Positions 17,446 through 26,602 of a DNA stretch of 64,000 nt are shown here, piece after piece. The position numbers and the translations under genes are program-made. Origin of the DNA: a virus. Location: positions 1 through 64,000 of IMG/VR virus record IMGVR_UViG_3300035698_010479, one strand, 5' to 3'. Every line of letters starts with the position of its first letter. The stretch's first letter is position 1. The notes below the pieces were generated by a model that was given only the letters and a program-made list of their open reading frames with translations, was not told the origin of the DNA and did not search any database.

Positions 17446-18344
17446 AACGTAATACTATTGGTACAGACCCTGAATTTTTTATTCGGTCTAGAGATGGTAA
17501 ATTTCTTAATGCCGAGGCAATGTTTCCTGGCACAAAAGATGAACCTTTTCCTATGAATAGTGGTGCAGGACTACAAACAGATAATGTAGCTGTAGAATTT
17601 GCCAGTCCAGTCGGTGAAAATGGGGCAGATTTGGTAGAAAAACTTAGGAATACTTTCAAAGAGTTATTTCTTATGATGCCAAAAGATACAGTGCTGGATC
17701 TATCACCTGCAGCAATATTCGATTTTGACCAGCTGCAAACTGAGCAAGCACAATTATTTGGGTGTTCTCCTAGTTATTGTGCTTGGGATTTAGTAGAAAA
17801 TGAACGCCCAAATGCTACAATAAGTAATCTTCGTAGTGCTGGAGCCCATATTCATATTGGCAAAGCAGACGGCGATGGTAATGACTTCTTACTCGATCCT
17901 TACGGTAAGATTAATACTGTCCGTATGTGTGATGCTCTTCATGGTATTATAAGTGTTGTATTAGACACATCGAAAGAGAGTGTAATGCGACGAGAGTTGT
18001 ATGGAAAAGCAGGCGAACATCGTCCAAAAGATTACGGTGTTGAATACAGAACACTATCACCATTTTGGATGAAAAGTCCTAATTTAGTAATGTTGATCGA
18101 CTCCTTAACATCAGATGCGTTGAAGTTGGTTAGGGAAGAACGGCACGAAGAACTTATTACAGATATTGGCGGAGGGGATGTTATTAGAAGTATTATAAAC
18201 ACCGGCAATGTCGAAAAAGCGAGGGAAGTTGTAGAAAATATTCTCTTTAACTATATGTCTAAAGATTCTATATATTTTTTCAAAGAATGTAGTGATGCTA
18301 TAGCCGCATATGATTTTAAAAAAGAGTGGCAATTAACAGTATAA
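17439..18344 (+). CDS. phage-type COOH-NH2 ligase (glutamine-synthetase-like amidoligase), 301 aa
   Basis: Opens with TIGTDPEFFIRSRDGKF, the DPE signature of phage-associated carboxylate-amine ligases (the COOH-NH2 ligase type 2 family). It continues with DNVAVEFASPV, a SAGAHIHIGKADGD metal/ATP site and YGVEYRTLSPFWM. These enzymes join a carboxylate and an amine at ATP's expense, making peptide-like amide bonds. ATG 17439 gives the tight DPE opening; ATG 17421 would add six residues and overlap the previous gene. Related enzymes stand at 29941, 31037 and 36859, and amide-cleaving partners follow directly at 18564-20895. Confidence 0.85.
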   Translation: MLKRNTIGTDPEFFIRSRDGKFLNAEAMFPGTKDEPFPMNSGAGLQTDNVAVEFASPVGENGADLVEKLRNTFKELFLMMPKDTVLDLSPAAIFDFDQLQTEQAQLFGCSPSYCAWDLVENERPNATISNLRSAGAHIHIGKADGDGNDFLLDPYGKINTVRMCDALHGIISVVLDTSKESVMRRELYGKAGEHRPKDYGVEYRTLSPFWMKSPNLVMLIDSLTSDALKLVREERHEELITDIGGGDVIRSIINTGNVEKAREVVENILFNYMSKDSIYFFKECSDAIAAYDFKKEWQLTV

Positions 18345-18351
18345 ACTAGAA

Positions 18352-18381
18352 AAGGTACTCTAATTAAATTTAGGGTACCTT
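18352..18381 (+). terminator. hairpin after the first amidoligase gene
   Basis: AAGGTAC and CTAA pair with TTAG and GTACCTT (18352-18381), with a single t/g mismatch between the two helices and a six-base loop. No T-run follows. Confidence 0.55.
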
Positions 18382-18401
18382 GTCATAGAGGAATTAAATA
18401 T

Positions 18402-18505
18402 ATGACGAGGTTAGTTACAGATGCCCTGAGTGTGGTTGGGGGATATGAAGGCGAGACTGCTAATGTCCAAAATGTAGTTGTAAAGATCTTATAAATAAAA
18501 ATTAG
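18402..18505 (+). pseudogene. frame-broken zinc-ribbon gene
   Basis: An ATG at 18402 with AGAGGAATTAAAT upstream opens a short frame, but the conserved coding sense jumps between two frames. YRCPECGW is read in the -1 frame, YEGETAN returns after a five-G run (18438-18442), and CPKCSCKDL is read again in the -1 frame to TAG 18505. Joining these gives a typical C-x2-C...C-x2-C zinc ribbon of about 33 residues. Three one-base changes are needed, so it is decayed or carries sequencing errors at homopolymers. Confidence 0.5.
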
Positions 18506-18563
18506 TAAGCATTATACCGTAGTCAAAATAAATCATAAATACAAAACAACAAAGGGAAAAAAA

Positions 18564-19343
18564 ATGAAAATTGCATTACCAATCTTCGATGGCGATAACA
18601 GACTAACACTAAACACCGCCTATGTACAATATGTAGCCAACGCTGGTTTTGAGCCTATTCTTGTTACAGGCGCTAATAACTTGCAAGAAATTGCAAAGAT
18701 GTGTGATGGCCTGTTACTACCTGGAGGTATTGATGTAGAGCCTACATTCTACGGGGAGGATAATTTCGGTAGTGAAGGATGTGACCCAGAAAAAGATGAT
18801 TTTGAAAGAAAACTTCTTCACGCTTTTGCAGCAGAAGGTAAAAAGATTTTTGGTATTTGTAGAGGACATCAGTTAATAGTAAAAGAATTTCTTCACATGT
18901 TTCATAAACAATGCGCAGGTTTGTCCTTTTGGCAGCATATTAATAATCATTCATTAGCGCAAGCTAGAACAGCAAAAAGGTCTACACCTACTCACAGCGT
19001 TACTGTAAATCCTCTTCTGCTTTATGGTGTACAAGGCGAAAAGAAACTCAGTACTATATTTGTGAATTCAATGCATCATCAAGCTTTACTATCCGATGGC
19101 CCTAAAAATCTTACTAAAATTATTGATGCCCACAATTATATTAAATGTACTGGTGTAACTGACTTCGGTGCTCCTGCTGCAAAAGATAACGATTGGTTAG
19201 TTGTTGAAAGTGTAGATGTGATGCTTAACGGTGTACATATGCGCGGTGTACAATGGCATCCAGAAGAACTGATGGATATTGGCTTGTTAACTCATTATTT
19301 TGCAGGAGTCGCTAAAGCGGATGGAGTCAAATTATACAGGTAA
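18564..19343 (+). CDS. class I glutamine-amidotransferase-like hydrolase (peptidase C26), 259 aa
   Basis: The nucleophile elbow is FGICRGHQ with Cys99, and the catalytic His-Glu pair is in QWHPEE near 232. LLPGGIDVEPTFYG marks the PuuD/gamma-glutamyl-GABA hydrolase branch, whose members cleave gamma-glutamyl amide bonds. It sits beside an amidoligase, a cyclotransferase-like protein and a second C26 enzyme, so I infer trimming or recycling of an amide-linked metabolite or peptide tag. Strong start: AAAGGGAAAAAAA before ATG 18564. Confidence 0.85.
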   Translation: MKIALPIFDGDNRLTLNTAYVQYVANAGFEPILVTGANNLQEIAKMCDGLLLPGGIDVEPTFYGEDNFGSEGCDPEKDDFERKLLHAFAAEGKKIFGICRGHQLIVKEFLHMFHKQCAGLSFWQHINNHSLAQARTAKRSTPTHSVTVNPLLLYGVQGEKKLSTIFVNSMHHQALLSDGPKNLTKIIDAHNYIKCTGVTDFGAPAAKDNDWLVVESVDVMLNGVHMRGVQWHPEELMDIGLLTHYFAGVAKADGVKLYR

Positions 19344-19569
19344 GATATTTTGGCAAGTGAATGTGTTACTAGGTAATGATTTAGAGCATTCTCGTAAAGT
19401 AACAAGGGTGGATTTAAAAAACTTTATAGCGCAAGCTCCGGCAGAATTACGCAATGTAAAGGATATGGATATAATAAATAAATATGTAATACCTTACGTA
19501 GAAAGTATTTATGCTGTATATCAAGCACCCATAAAATATATAATAGTGAGGAAAGCATCCGCAATATGA
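19321..19569 (+). CDS. hypothetical protein, 82 aa
   Basis: ATG 19321 inside the end of the previous gene, with AGGAG 12 bases upstream; a TTG at 19300 would add seven residues. It reads MESNYTGKIFWQVNVLLGND and ends overlapping the next start (ATGAC at 19566). No domain recognised. The location inside the amide-hydrolysis cluster may indicate a shared role. Confidence 0.55.
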   Translation: MESNYTGKIFWQVNVLLGNDLEHSRKVTRVDLKNFIAQAPAELRNVKDMDIINKYVIPYVESIYAVYQAPIKYIIVRKASAI

Positions 19570-19946
19570 CAATACTTAAAGTATTTGTGTACGGAACTTT
19601 GAAAGTAGGAGGCAGATTTTCTACTCGTTTCGATACAGTTAGAGTAAGTTCTAAGGAAGGTAAAATAAAGGGAAAGCTTTACGATTTAGGAAGTTTTCCA
19701 GCTGTAAAGCTAGAGGGTAATTCTGACGTTATAGGGGAAGTGCATACTTATTCAAATGCTGAAGAAGTTGAAAAAGCAATGGATAGGATTGAAGGCTATA
19801 ACGGTCCTGGAAAATCTTATAATCTCTACAATAAACGTACTGTACAAGTAAACACCTCAGATGGTGAAGAAACTTGTATAATGTATGAATTCGCACGTGA
19901 TATAGAAGCTAATAGGCAAATAAAAGAAGGAGTTTGGAAGATATGA
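19566..19946 (+). CDS. gamma-glutamylcyclotransferase-like (AIG2/GGCT fold) protein, 126 aa
   Basis: VFVYGTLKVGG near the N-terminus is the phosphate/gamma-glutamyl-binding loop of the fold. It is followed by KLYDLGSFPAV and a likely catalytic Glu76 in DRIEGY. These enzymes release 5-oxoproline from gamma-glutamyl amines. It is coupled to its neighbours at both ends (ATGA overlaps) and lies between two C26 hydrolases, which supports a gamma-glutamyl-amide pathway. Confidence 0.85.
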   Translation: MTILKVFVYGTLKVGGRFSTRFDTVRVSSKEGKIKGKLYDLGSFPAVKLEGNSDVIGEVHTYSNAEEVEKAMDRIEGYNGPGKSYNLYNKRTVQVNTSDGEETCIMYEFARDIEANRQIKEGVWKI

Positions 19947-20215
19947 AAATTGTTGGATTAACTACTGTATCCTTTGACGTAGCAGTTGGTAAACCTTTAA
20001 ATGAGGAACGTCCAGAGGAAGTAGTAAAAGAAATTAAATATTTTGAATCTTCTCAAGTATATAATAAGTTTATACATGAGCCTGTATATGTAGTAGAATC
20101 TACTAATACTACATTAAAGGTCTTAATACCAGTTAGGTCGGTAGACGGTATTGAGTTGGAAACAAAAAAAGATGAAGTAGTTAAACCTGATCTTTCAGTT
20201 ATTGGTGAATTATGA
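19943..20215 (+). CDS. hypothetical protein, 90 aa
   Basis: ATG 19943 overlaps the cyclotransferase stop (ATGA), with AAGAAGGAG upstream. Beta-rich, with no recognisable motif. Its own stop overlaps the ATG at 20212, so it belongs to the same operon. Confidence 0.6.
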   Translation: MKIVGLTTVSFDVAVGKPLNEERPEEVVKEIKYFESSQVYNKFIHEPVYVVESTNTTLKVLIPVRSVDGIELETKKDEVVKPDLSVIGEL

Positions 20216-20895
20216 AAATTTTGATTGTTGGTGGTTACGGCGGATATTCAAAGCCTTTTCAAGACTTGGGTGAAGTTTCGTATAAAGAAGAGGATTTTGT
20301 TAAAGAACCTAATTCCTTCGATTTGTTAGTGTTTACAGGTGGCGAAGATGTATGCCCAGCATTTTATGGACACACATCACCAAAACACATGTGTGGTTAC
20401 AATGTTAAAAGGGATATTGCTGAACAAGACTTATATAATATCGCCTCTGAAAATGGTATAAAAATGACTGGTATTTGCCGTGGTAGTCAATTTTTGAATG
20501 TAATGGCTGGTGGTGAAATGATGCATCATATTACAAATCACGGCACAAGTCACTCCGTTGAGACTGTAGATGGTTGTGAAATTTTTGTAACATCAACACA
20601 CCACCAAATGTGTATGCCAGCTAAGCATGGTTATGTAATGGCCTGGTCTAAAGAAAGAAGATCTTCTGCATATTACGGTGATAAAGATGAACTAGTTAAA
20701 TATTCAAATAAAGAAGTAGAGAGTATCTATTACCCGGAAGAGAATATATTCGCAGTACAATACCACCCAGAATACATGGATAGTAAGAGTGATGGTTTTT
20801 TATGGTATAGAGAGGCTGTGTACAATTTTTTGCATATGACAACAGAAGAGTTTGCTGCACGATATATAAATAAAGTAGCTACAGCTACTATGTAA
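20212..20895 (+). CDS. second class I glutamine-amidotransferase-like hydrolase, 227 aa
   Basis: VFTGGEDVCPAFYG, TGICRGSQFLNV (Cys89), STHHQMCMP and VQYHPEYM reproduce the Cys-His-Glu arrangement of peptidase C26, though the sequence is diverged from the enzyme at 18564. Having two such hydrolases with a cyclotransferase and amidoligases is unusual for a phage and suggests that more than one amide linkage is processed. The operon ends at the hairpin 20906-20934. Confidence 0.8.
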   Translation: MKILIVGGYGGYSKPFQDLGEVSYKEEDFVKEPNSFDLLVFTGGEDVCPAFYGHTSPKHMCGYNVKRDIAEQDLYNIASENGIKMTGICRGSQFLNVMAGGEMMHHITNHGTSHSVETVDGCEIFVTSTHHQMCMPAKHGYVMAWSKERRSSAYYGDKDELVKYSNKEVESIYYPEENIFAVQYHPEYMDSKSDGFLWYREAVYNFLHMTTEEFAARYINKVATATM

Positions 20896-20905
20896 TTTTA
20901 AAATT

Positions 20906-20934
20906 GGGGTAGTTAACAGTAAGTTGGCTACCCC
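20906..20934 (+). terminator. hairpin ending the amide-hydrolase operon
   Basis: GGGGTAG at 20906-20912 pairs with CTACCCC at 20928-20934 around a 15-base loop. An AT-rich stretch without a T-run follows. Confidence 0.6.
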
Positions 20935-20949
20935 ATATATGAGACGACA

Positions 20950-21462
20950 ATGCCGACATTTAAAAACAACATAGGAAAACAAATATTTCTAGTAGCAGAA
21001 GAAAAACGCAGTATGACTGCTATAACCTTTTACAATAAATCAGAAGAAGTACATTCTTTTTTTAATAGTTGTGTTGCTGGAAGCATAACTGAAATGTCTC
21101 TACTACATGGTACACTTACAAAAGCAATAAGCGTACCCGAAGATATAAGTTCCAATATTGACATAACTGTAATAGTTAGACAAAATAAGTCTAATAGCTG
21201 TATTTTAATACCATGTGTAAGCCTGGAGTATGCGCAGGAGATTGTTTTGGCATTAGTTAGTTCATCAGTACAAGCAAATGATATATTCAGTGATGAAATG
21301 ATTGACGACATTATTGGTATTAGTAAAAAGAATATTGATGATATTTTCATCTTCTATGGCTATGAAGTAGAACTACATTATTCTTTTGACAAAACAGAAT
21401 TAGATGAAGAAATATTAGAAGGGAGTAAAGAAATATATGAACGAATCTCTTCAGAACAATGA
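20950..21462 (+). CDS. hypothetical protein, 170 aa
   Basis: ATG 20950. An alpha/beta protein with a regular hydrophobic pattern and an acidic C-terminus (ELDEEILEGSKEIYE). The next gene starts within its last codons at 21437. No recognised family. Confidence 0.55.
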   Translation: MPTFKNNIGKQIFLVAEEKRSMTAITFYNKSEEVHSFFNSCVAGSITEMSLLHGTLTKAISVPEDISSNIDITVIVRQNKSNSCILIPCVSLEYAQEIVLALVSSSVQANDIFSDEMIDDIIGISKKNIDDIFIFYGYEVELHYSFDKTELDEEILEGSKEIYERISSEQ

Positions 21463-21802
21463 TAACTTCACATTATACTATTTCACTGGTATATACCACT
21501 TATTCTCAGGAAGAGTAATAGGTTACATTGATGATAGACAATTTGCTGCAGTATTAACAAGTCCACAAACACTGGCAAGAAAATTAAGTACAATGCCACC
21601 GTTAGGATTTTATGACATTATAGGTGATGCGGCCGTAAAGCTGAGATTAGCTTTTTTGGCGAAGGATAATAATAGTAATAGACATTTAATACTGTCTGGA
21701 GTTATTAAACAAATAGACAGTTCTTTGTCATACGGTTCAGGCGAGATCACATACGTAGATGAATCAAATAATATGTTTTGTCTAGAAACGGAGGTAAAAT
21801 AA
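21437..21802 (+). CDS. hypothetical protein, 121 aa
   Basis: ATG 21437 overlaps the end of the previous gene by 26 bases. Opening MNESLQNNDNFTLYYFTGIY; a beta-strand-rich body with no motif. It belongs to the run of unknown genes that leads to the RNA polymerase. Confidence 0.55.
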   Translation: MNESLQNNDNFTLYYFTGIYHLFSGRVIGYIDDRQFAAVLTSPQTLARKLSTMPPLGFYDIIGDAAVKLRLAFLAKDNNSNRHLILSGVIKQIDSSLSYGSGEITYVDESNNMFCLETEVK

Positions 21803-21808
21803 TTCGAC

Positions 21809-22543
21809 ATGTTGTCAACATCACTTATACCAATAAATAAATGTATTGTTACTGATTATATTGAATCAACTAAATACTCTCACTATACATCAGGATATCT
21901 TGTGTATATTGAGAGTATACAAAATGATGTTGATGTACTTTGTACAATATTAATAACAAGTAACACTGGTAAGTTATTACATAGACCGTCAATAGCTAAA
22001 ATCAGAACACCCTTGATATTGTGTAATGAACTGGTACCATCAGGTTTATATAGTAAATGCAATGGTTTTCTACTTGTGGATAGTGCAATGCAGTCATATT
22101 TGAAAATTGAAAGTCCTGATTTTATAAATATGCTATACGCACGAATAATAAGTTTAAATAGAATTAGTTGTAACTATTTCAATGGCACGGTTTTAATGAA
22201 CAATAATCCAGTAATAAAAAAATTCTTCACGGATTATAACGAGTCGGCAAAAGTACACAGTAAAGTAATGATAGGTAATGTAAATACTGATGATAAACGT
22301 ATAGTATTGGTTAACAATATAATGCTTTTAGAAAGTTTTATAAAGAAGTATTTACCTAAAAAAATAGACCCAATGCAGTTTCTAAAAAGAACTTTTAGCG
22401 TAGCCAGAGATTATGAAAAAAAGGTACTTATAAAGAAATTAGAATCTATTATAAGTAACAAAAACTACGACAAAATATTGAGTGATGTGCAGGAGAACAA
22501 AGATGCTTTACATAGGTACAAAAATAGTGGTTATTGGCTCTAA
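21809..22543 (+). CDS. hypothetical protein, 244 aa
   Basis: Starts six bases after the previous stop. The N-terminal two thirds look beta-rich (YHTSGYLVYIES-like strands), and the end is a basic helical segment (FLKRTFSVARDYEKKVLIKK). The next gene starts inside its 3' end. No assignment possible. Confidence 0.55.
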   Translation: MLSTSLIPINKCIVTDYIESTKYSHYTSGYLVYIESIQNDVDVLCTILITSNTGKLLHRPSIAKIRTPLILCNELVPSGLYSKCNGFLLVDSAMQSYLKIESPDFINMLYARIISLNRISCNYFNGTVLMNNNPVIKKFFTDYNESAKVHSKVMIGNVNTDDKRIVLVNNIMLLESFIKKYLPKKIDPMQFLKRTFSVARDYEKKVLIKKLESIISNKNYDKILSDVQENKDALHRYKNSGYWL

Positions 22544-23324
22544 TGTAAAAAGAAAAGCTGGACCTCGTGTGGGTAGTATTGGGTTTATAGTAGAGTTACT
22601 TCATACTAATAGACATATAATTAACGAAAAAGTACTTATGTACGAAGCCAAAATATTATTTACACGTTATGGCTTCCAAAAATACCAAAGATGTGAACTT
22701 AAAAAAGTCATGTTAGCTGTACCAATGTTCGATGGTAGTGAAAAAGCTACTAATAATACAATATCTTACCTAGTAAAAAGTATAAAAACTAGTGAAGTGT
22801 TTAATAAAAAGTCTGTACTTTTAGTAAGTCCTTCTAACTATTTTATTGGTGAGGATTTACGTAGTAAGCTGCATAGTTTTTTATTAAATGGTAGTATGCA
22901 TGATAAGTTAACAAGAGTAGCTGTTACATATAATACAAAAGATTTTCCAAACACGGAAAGGTTACACAGTTCATTAACTAAGGATGCAAGCAATTTTCTA
23001 CGCATTTGTACTGCAACAAAATATCATAATAAATTAAATACATTGCTTATGTACATGTACGGTATGAATATTGACATAATCAAGGAGCTTTTATCGTTGA
23101 TATCAAAATTAATATCCTTAGAGGAAATTGCACACAGAGACAAATATAAAAATCACACAACAGTAGAGCAAGATCTTATGCAATCACTATTTAAACCTTA
23201 TGAGTTTAAATATAATATTATAAAATGGGGTAAATATGCACCAGTAGCACTCTTTATGTTTTATGCAGAAATTAATGGCTTTCTTAGAACAGAAGGAAAT
23301 AAGGTTGTAACCAAACATCTTTAA
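22503..23324 (+). CDS. hypothetical protein with KOW-like N-terminus and PV-x-L-F helix, 273 aa
   Basis: ATG 22503 with AGGAG 12 bases upstream is preferred over GTG/ATG at 22482/22485. Residues 1-60 (GTKIVVIGSNVKRKAGPRVG, then SIGFIVELL) resemble a KOW/SH3 barrel such as those in NusG-type factors. The C-terminus (YAPVALFMFYAEINGFL) resembles the repeated segment of the protein at 15859. It lies directly upstream of the RNA polymerase, so a transcription role is conceivable but unproven. Confidence 0.55.
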   Translation: MLYIGTKIVVIGSNVKRKAGPRVGSIGFIVELLHTNRHIINEKVLMYEAKILFTRYGFQKYQRCELKKVMLAVPMFDGSEKATNNTISYLVKSIKTSEVFNKKSVLLVSPSNYFIGEDLRSKLHSFLLNGSMHDKLTRVAVTYNTKDFPNTERLHSSLTKDASNFLRICTATKYHNKLNTLLMYMYGMNIDIIKELLSLISKLISLEEIAHRDKYKNHTTVEQDLMQSLFKPYEFKYNIIKWGKYAPVALFMFYAEINGFLRTEGNKVVTKHL

Positions 23325-23333
23325 GGAGATACA

Positions 23334-26300
23334 ATGTTCTACTCAAACCTTGATGCAATTATTACTGGTTTTGTAAGTCAATTTAATTCTAGAATTCTTA
23401 CAAGAGCAAATGCTCAAACATTTGGTGCCTCATTAGATGTAGACAATAATGATACAGAGTTGAATTTTGTAATGAAACGTGATGATATGCAGCACGTATT
23501 ATCAATCCCAAAATCTTTCGTAGAAAACGGAGTAAAGTTAATAAGAATAAATGGTATTGAACGTGCTGTTGGTAAATACTTTTGGAAAGTACAGAATAGA
23601 CTTATGGATTATGAAGATGTGATCTACGAAGTGCTATTTGGGTATCCTGCACATATGCTACCTGAGTATATGATTAAAAGTAACTCTTCAGCTATGCAGC
23701 AATTGCGTTATGCTTTTGAGAACAACAAAGTGGCTATAACACTTCGTAGCATTCAAAAGAGAGTAAATCATGTAGTAAATAATTTACCGATTCATGAGAC
23801 AAATCTAAACTCGTTCATCATGAATCATAGAATAACAATCTTTGATCCAGAGTTTAACGTATTAACAAATCCTGAAGAACAACATACTTATCAAGTGGAA
23901 AAAAATAAAGAATACTTTGATAAAGGATGGACATCTTTGGGATTATCCGATGGATGCCTTGCGGGAAAGAATTACATGTTGGATTACGACCTTAGGAAAT
24001 TATCACCTTTTGGAAGTAATTATCATAATCCACAAAGAAATCTGTACTCAACACTTGGTATGCGTGGTGACGAAGTACCTACTGTACATTCAACAACTAC
24101 ATTTAATTTAGCTAACCAAGGTCTCACAAGAAAAGGTTGGAATATGTTTACTATATTCGTTGATATCCCAGACGTATGGGAAGATCAGTTAATGGTAGAT
24201 ATAAGCCATGTTGACAAATTTATCGAATATACAAAACGTTATATCTGTTTTGGTGATGTACTTGTAGCTGAAGGTGATGAAATTTCGACAGATGACCAAT
24301 TGTTTGTTAACAAAACTGGCGAAATAAAAGCGTTTGATATTCAATGTGATCATGCAGTTGTAACATCTATTGAAGAAAAAGATGACAATATCGGTGGTGT
24401 TCTTTTCCCATCCAACGTGGTTACAATAACCTATCGTAGAAATCTTAAAGACGGTACAAAACTTACTAACCTAGCTGCAAATAAAGGTGTTATCAGGATG
24501 CGTGATTTAGGTTACGCTATAAATCCAGAAACAGGCAAGCAGCAGAAAATTGACGTAATTGTATCTGCTAAAGCAGTACTGAAAAGAAAGAATTATACTC
24601 AGATACTGGAAGCATTAATTAATAATCTAAACAATAACCAACCAGTTGTAATACCCGATGATGTAGTAATTACAGAAGAAGCTTTATCTTCGGCTTTAAC
24701 TTCTATTGGGCATAATGCAGACGGTACTTGGATATGTAACACCTATGCAGGGAATTTTAGATGTGTCGCCGGTAATGTTTTCTGGGGAGTAACACATGAT
24801 GCTGATGATACAGTATGGAGGCCTGGTACAACAAAAGCAGTTAATGGTAGAGGATTACGTGAAGCTGGTTTAAAGTTTTCAACAATAGAGTTCAGGGCGT
24901 TAACTACTCGTTTTGGTGCAAACAATCCTTTAGAAAGTGAAATTCTACACTATGCTCAAGGTTACCAGGATGTTAAAGAACTTCTAAACATATTGAAATG
25001 TAAAGTAGGCAAGAAGAACATTGAGTGTAGTATACATCATGTCAAGGATATCAAACCACTGCGACAAGAAGATGGAATAATGATACAACCAGAAGAACTG
25101 GTTCAGTCAATAGTGGACCCAGAACTTGCTAAAGATGGTTTCATGATGAAGCTTCCTGTAAAGTATCAGGTAGTTATAGATCATGAGTACAACGTACTTG
25201 CAAGTGGTTTTCCTTGCACAGTTGGCGAAATGATAGGAGAGACTAAAGTATTTAAAGTAATTCTTATTGACTCAATCTATGTGCCTTATGAGAATCTTCG
25301 TAAATGTTGGAAACATGATATAGGTAGAGTAGGTTTGAATGACCTTGGTAATGCTTTAAATACTGTAGTTGTTATGTCCCATAATTATCTTATTGATGAT
25401 GTAGCGTCAATAAATACCACAATGCTATACAAAGCTATAGGTACCTATTTTAGTATCGTAGCTAATAAGCTTAGTACAAAACGTGGTGAATTGAGTGTGC
25501 ATACTATGGCTGTTAGATACCCTCATTCAGCTAAAGCTGTTGCCACACTTAGTAATGAATTACCACCAAACACTGTAGAAATTCATAGTAGTATGGCAGC
25601 CAGTTTAAATGTGGTTGATGGTGACGTAGTATTAGCAGAGAGATTCCCTTGTTTGGGTTTCATGTCTCTTCGTCCACAACAAATAAAAATCACTGAAGAT
25701 CCAATGTGTAAATTTACCATTAGAGTTAGTGGTAATAGTTTGGGTTCTCAAGGGTTGGATTTTGATGGTGATGTTTTGTACATAGCAGCATTTTATTCCA
25801 AAGAAGCTAAGGCTGCTCTTAGGAAAGAGTTTTATACACCTAATGAATGCTGTATTAAACATATTAATTTCTTCAATAACAAGATGGGTTCACCAAGGCT
25901 TATGGAAATGTCACTGCTAGATTATCAAATAGCTCCTTTTGAAGTTTTAAACAAAGATAGTCACGCAGAGATTGTTAGTAAACTTACAGGTGTAAAGAGT
26001 AACACGGGGCCAGTTGTAGCATTGGCTTATAATCTTTTAAGAGTTATGGAGAACTCTTCTATATCTGACGACAGAGAATTAGAGTGTGAAGTTGAAGTGT
26101 TTATGGATACAGTAGCAAATAGTGTATTCAAGCAAAAACATGGTGTAAAATCACTGCATAAAGTGGTTACAGACGCTGTGTGTGCGGCTGACCTAAATAC
26201 TTTAATTAGTGAGGGGTTTGATCCAAAAACTTCCGAAATTATCTGTAAGAATATTACTGAAAAAGCAGCACAAATTGGAATTAAAGATGTAGCTGCTTAT

Positions 26301-26591
26301 CACAAATTGATTACAGCAAAAGGAGGTAGCAATGTAATTAATAAGATAGTGAAAGCACAAAATGTGTTGTATTTCACAAGTAGGGCCAGTTTATCAGGTT
26401 GTAAAATTGTTAAGAATCTAATGGACTACGCACAAGTAGATATACCAAGTAAGATTTTTACCAAGATTATGAATTTGAACACATCTCTTACCACAGTAGA
26501 TCATGAGGCTCTAAAAACATTGAAAAATCCAGAGTCTATAATATACTGTTCAGAGGTACTTAAGGCTTTAAACAGTCTAATAACAAAATAA
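23334..26591 (+). CDS. single-chain two-barrel RNA polymerase (YonO/RdRP-like), 1085 aa
   Basis: Two separated segments match the catalytic barrels of cellular RNA polymerase. In the first, GTKLTNLAANKGVI carries Lys376 and Lys384, eight residues apart as in the beta-subunit barrel, and is followed by DVIVSAKAVLKRKNYTQILE, the beta-like PSRMNIGQILE counterpart. In the second, GLDFDGDVLYIA holds the metal-binding D809-F-D811-G-D813 of the beta-prime barrel, preceded by FPCLGFMSLRP. Both barrels in one polypeptide is the arrangement of phage SPbeta YonO and the QDE-1-type polymerases. It should synthesise RNA and could transcribe phage genes independently of the host enzyme. AAGGAGATACA precedes ATG. 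Template type (DNA or RNA) cannot be told from sequence. Confidence 0.8.
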   Translation: MFYSNLDAIITGFVSQFNSRILTRANAQTFGASLDVDNNDTELNFVMKRDDMQHVLSIPKSFVENGVKLIRINGIERAVGKYFWKVQNRLMDYEDVIYEVLFGYPAHMLPEYMIKSNSSAMQQLRYAFENNKVAITLRSIQKRVNHVVNNLPIHETNLNSFIMNHRITIFDPEFNVLTNPEEQHTYQVEKNKEYFDKGWTSLGLSDGCLAGKNYMLDYDLRKLSPFGSNYHNPQRNLYSTLGMRGDEVPTVHSTTTFNLANQGLTRKGWNMFTIFVDIPDVWEDQLMVDISHVDKFIEYTKRYICFGDVLVAEGDEISTDDQLFVNKTGEIKAFDIQCDHAVVTSIEEKDDNIGGVLFPSNVVTITYRRNLKDGTKLTNLAANKGVIRMRDLGYAINPETGKQQKIDVIVSAKAVLKRKNYTQILEALINNLNNNQPVVIPDDVVITEEALSSALTSIGHNADGTWICNTYAGNFRCVAGNVFWGVTHDADDTVWRPGTTKAVNGRGLREAGLKFSTIEFRALTTRFGANNPLESEILHYAQGYQDVKELLNILKCKVGKKNIECSIHHVKDIKPLRQEDGIMIQPEELVQSIVDPELAKDGFMMKLPVKYQVVIDHEYNVLASGFPCTVGEMIGETKVFKVILIDSIYVPYENLRKCWKHDIGRVGLNDLGNALNTVVVMSHNYLIDDVASINTTMLYKAIGTYFSIVANKLSTKRGELSVHTMAVRYPHSAKAVATLSNELPPNTVEIHSSMAASLNVVDGDVVLAERFPCLGFMSLRPQQIKITEDPMCKFTIRVSGNSLGSQGLDFDGDVLYIAAFYSKEAKAALRKEFYTPNECCIKHINFFNNKMGSPRLMEMSLLDYQIAPFEVLNKDSHAEIVSKLTGVKSNTGPVVALAYNLLRVMENSSISDDRELECEVEVFMDTVANSVFKQKHGVKSLHKVVTDAVCAADLNTLISEGFDPKTSEIICKNITEKAAQIGIKDVAAYHKLITAKGGSNVINKIVKAQNVLYFTSRASLSGCKIVKNLMDYAQVDIPSKIFTKIMNLNTSLTTVDHEALKTLKNPESIIYCSEVLKALNSLITK

Positions 26592-26602
26592 GGAAACAAA
26601 TT

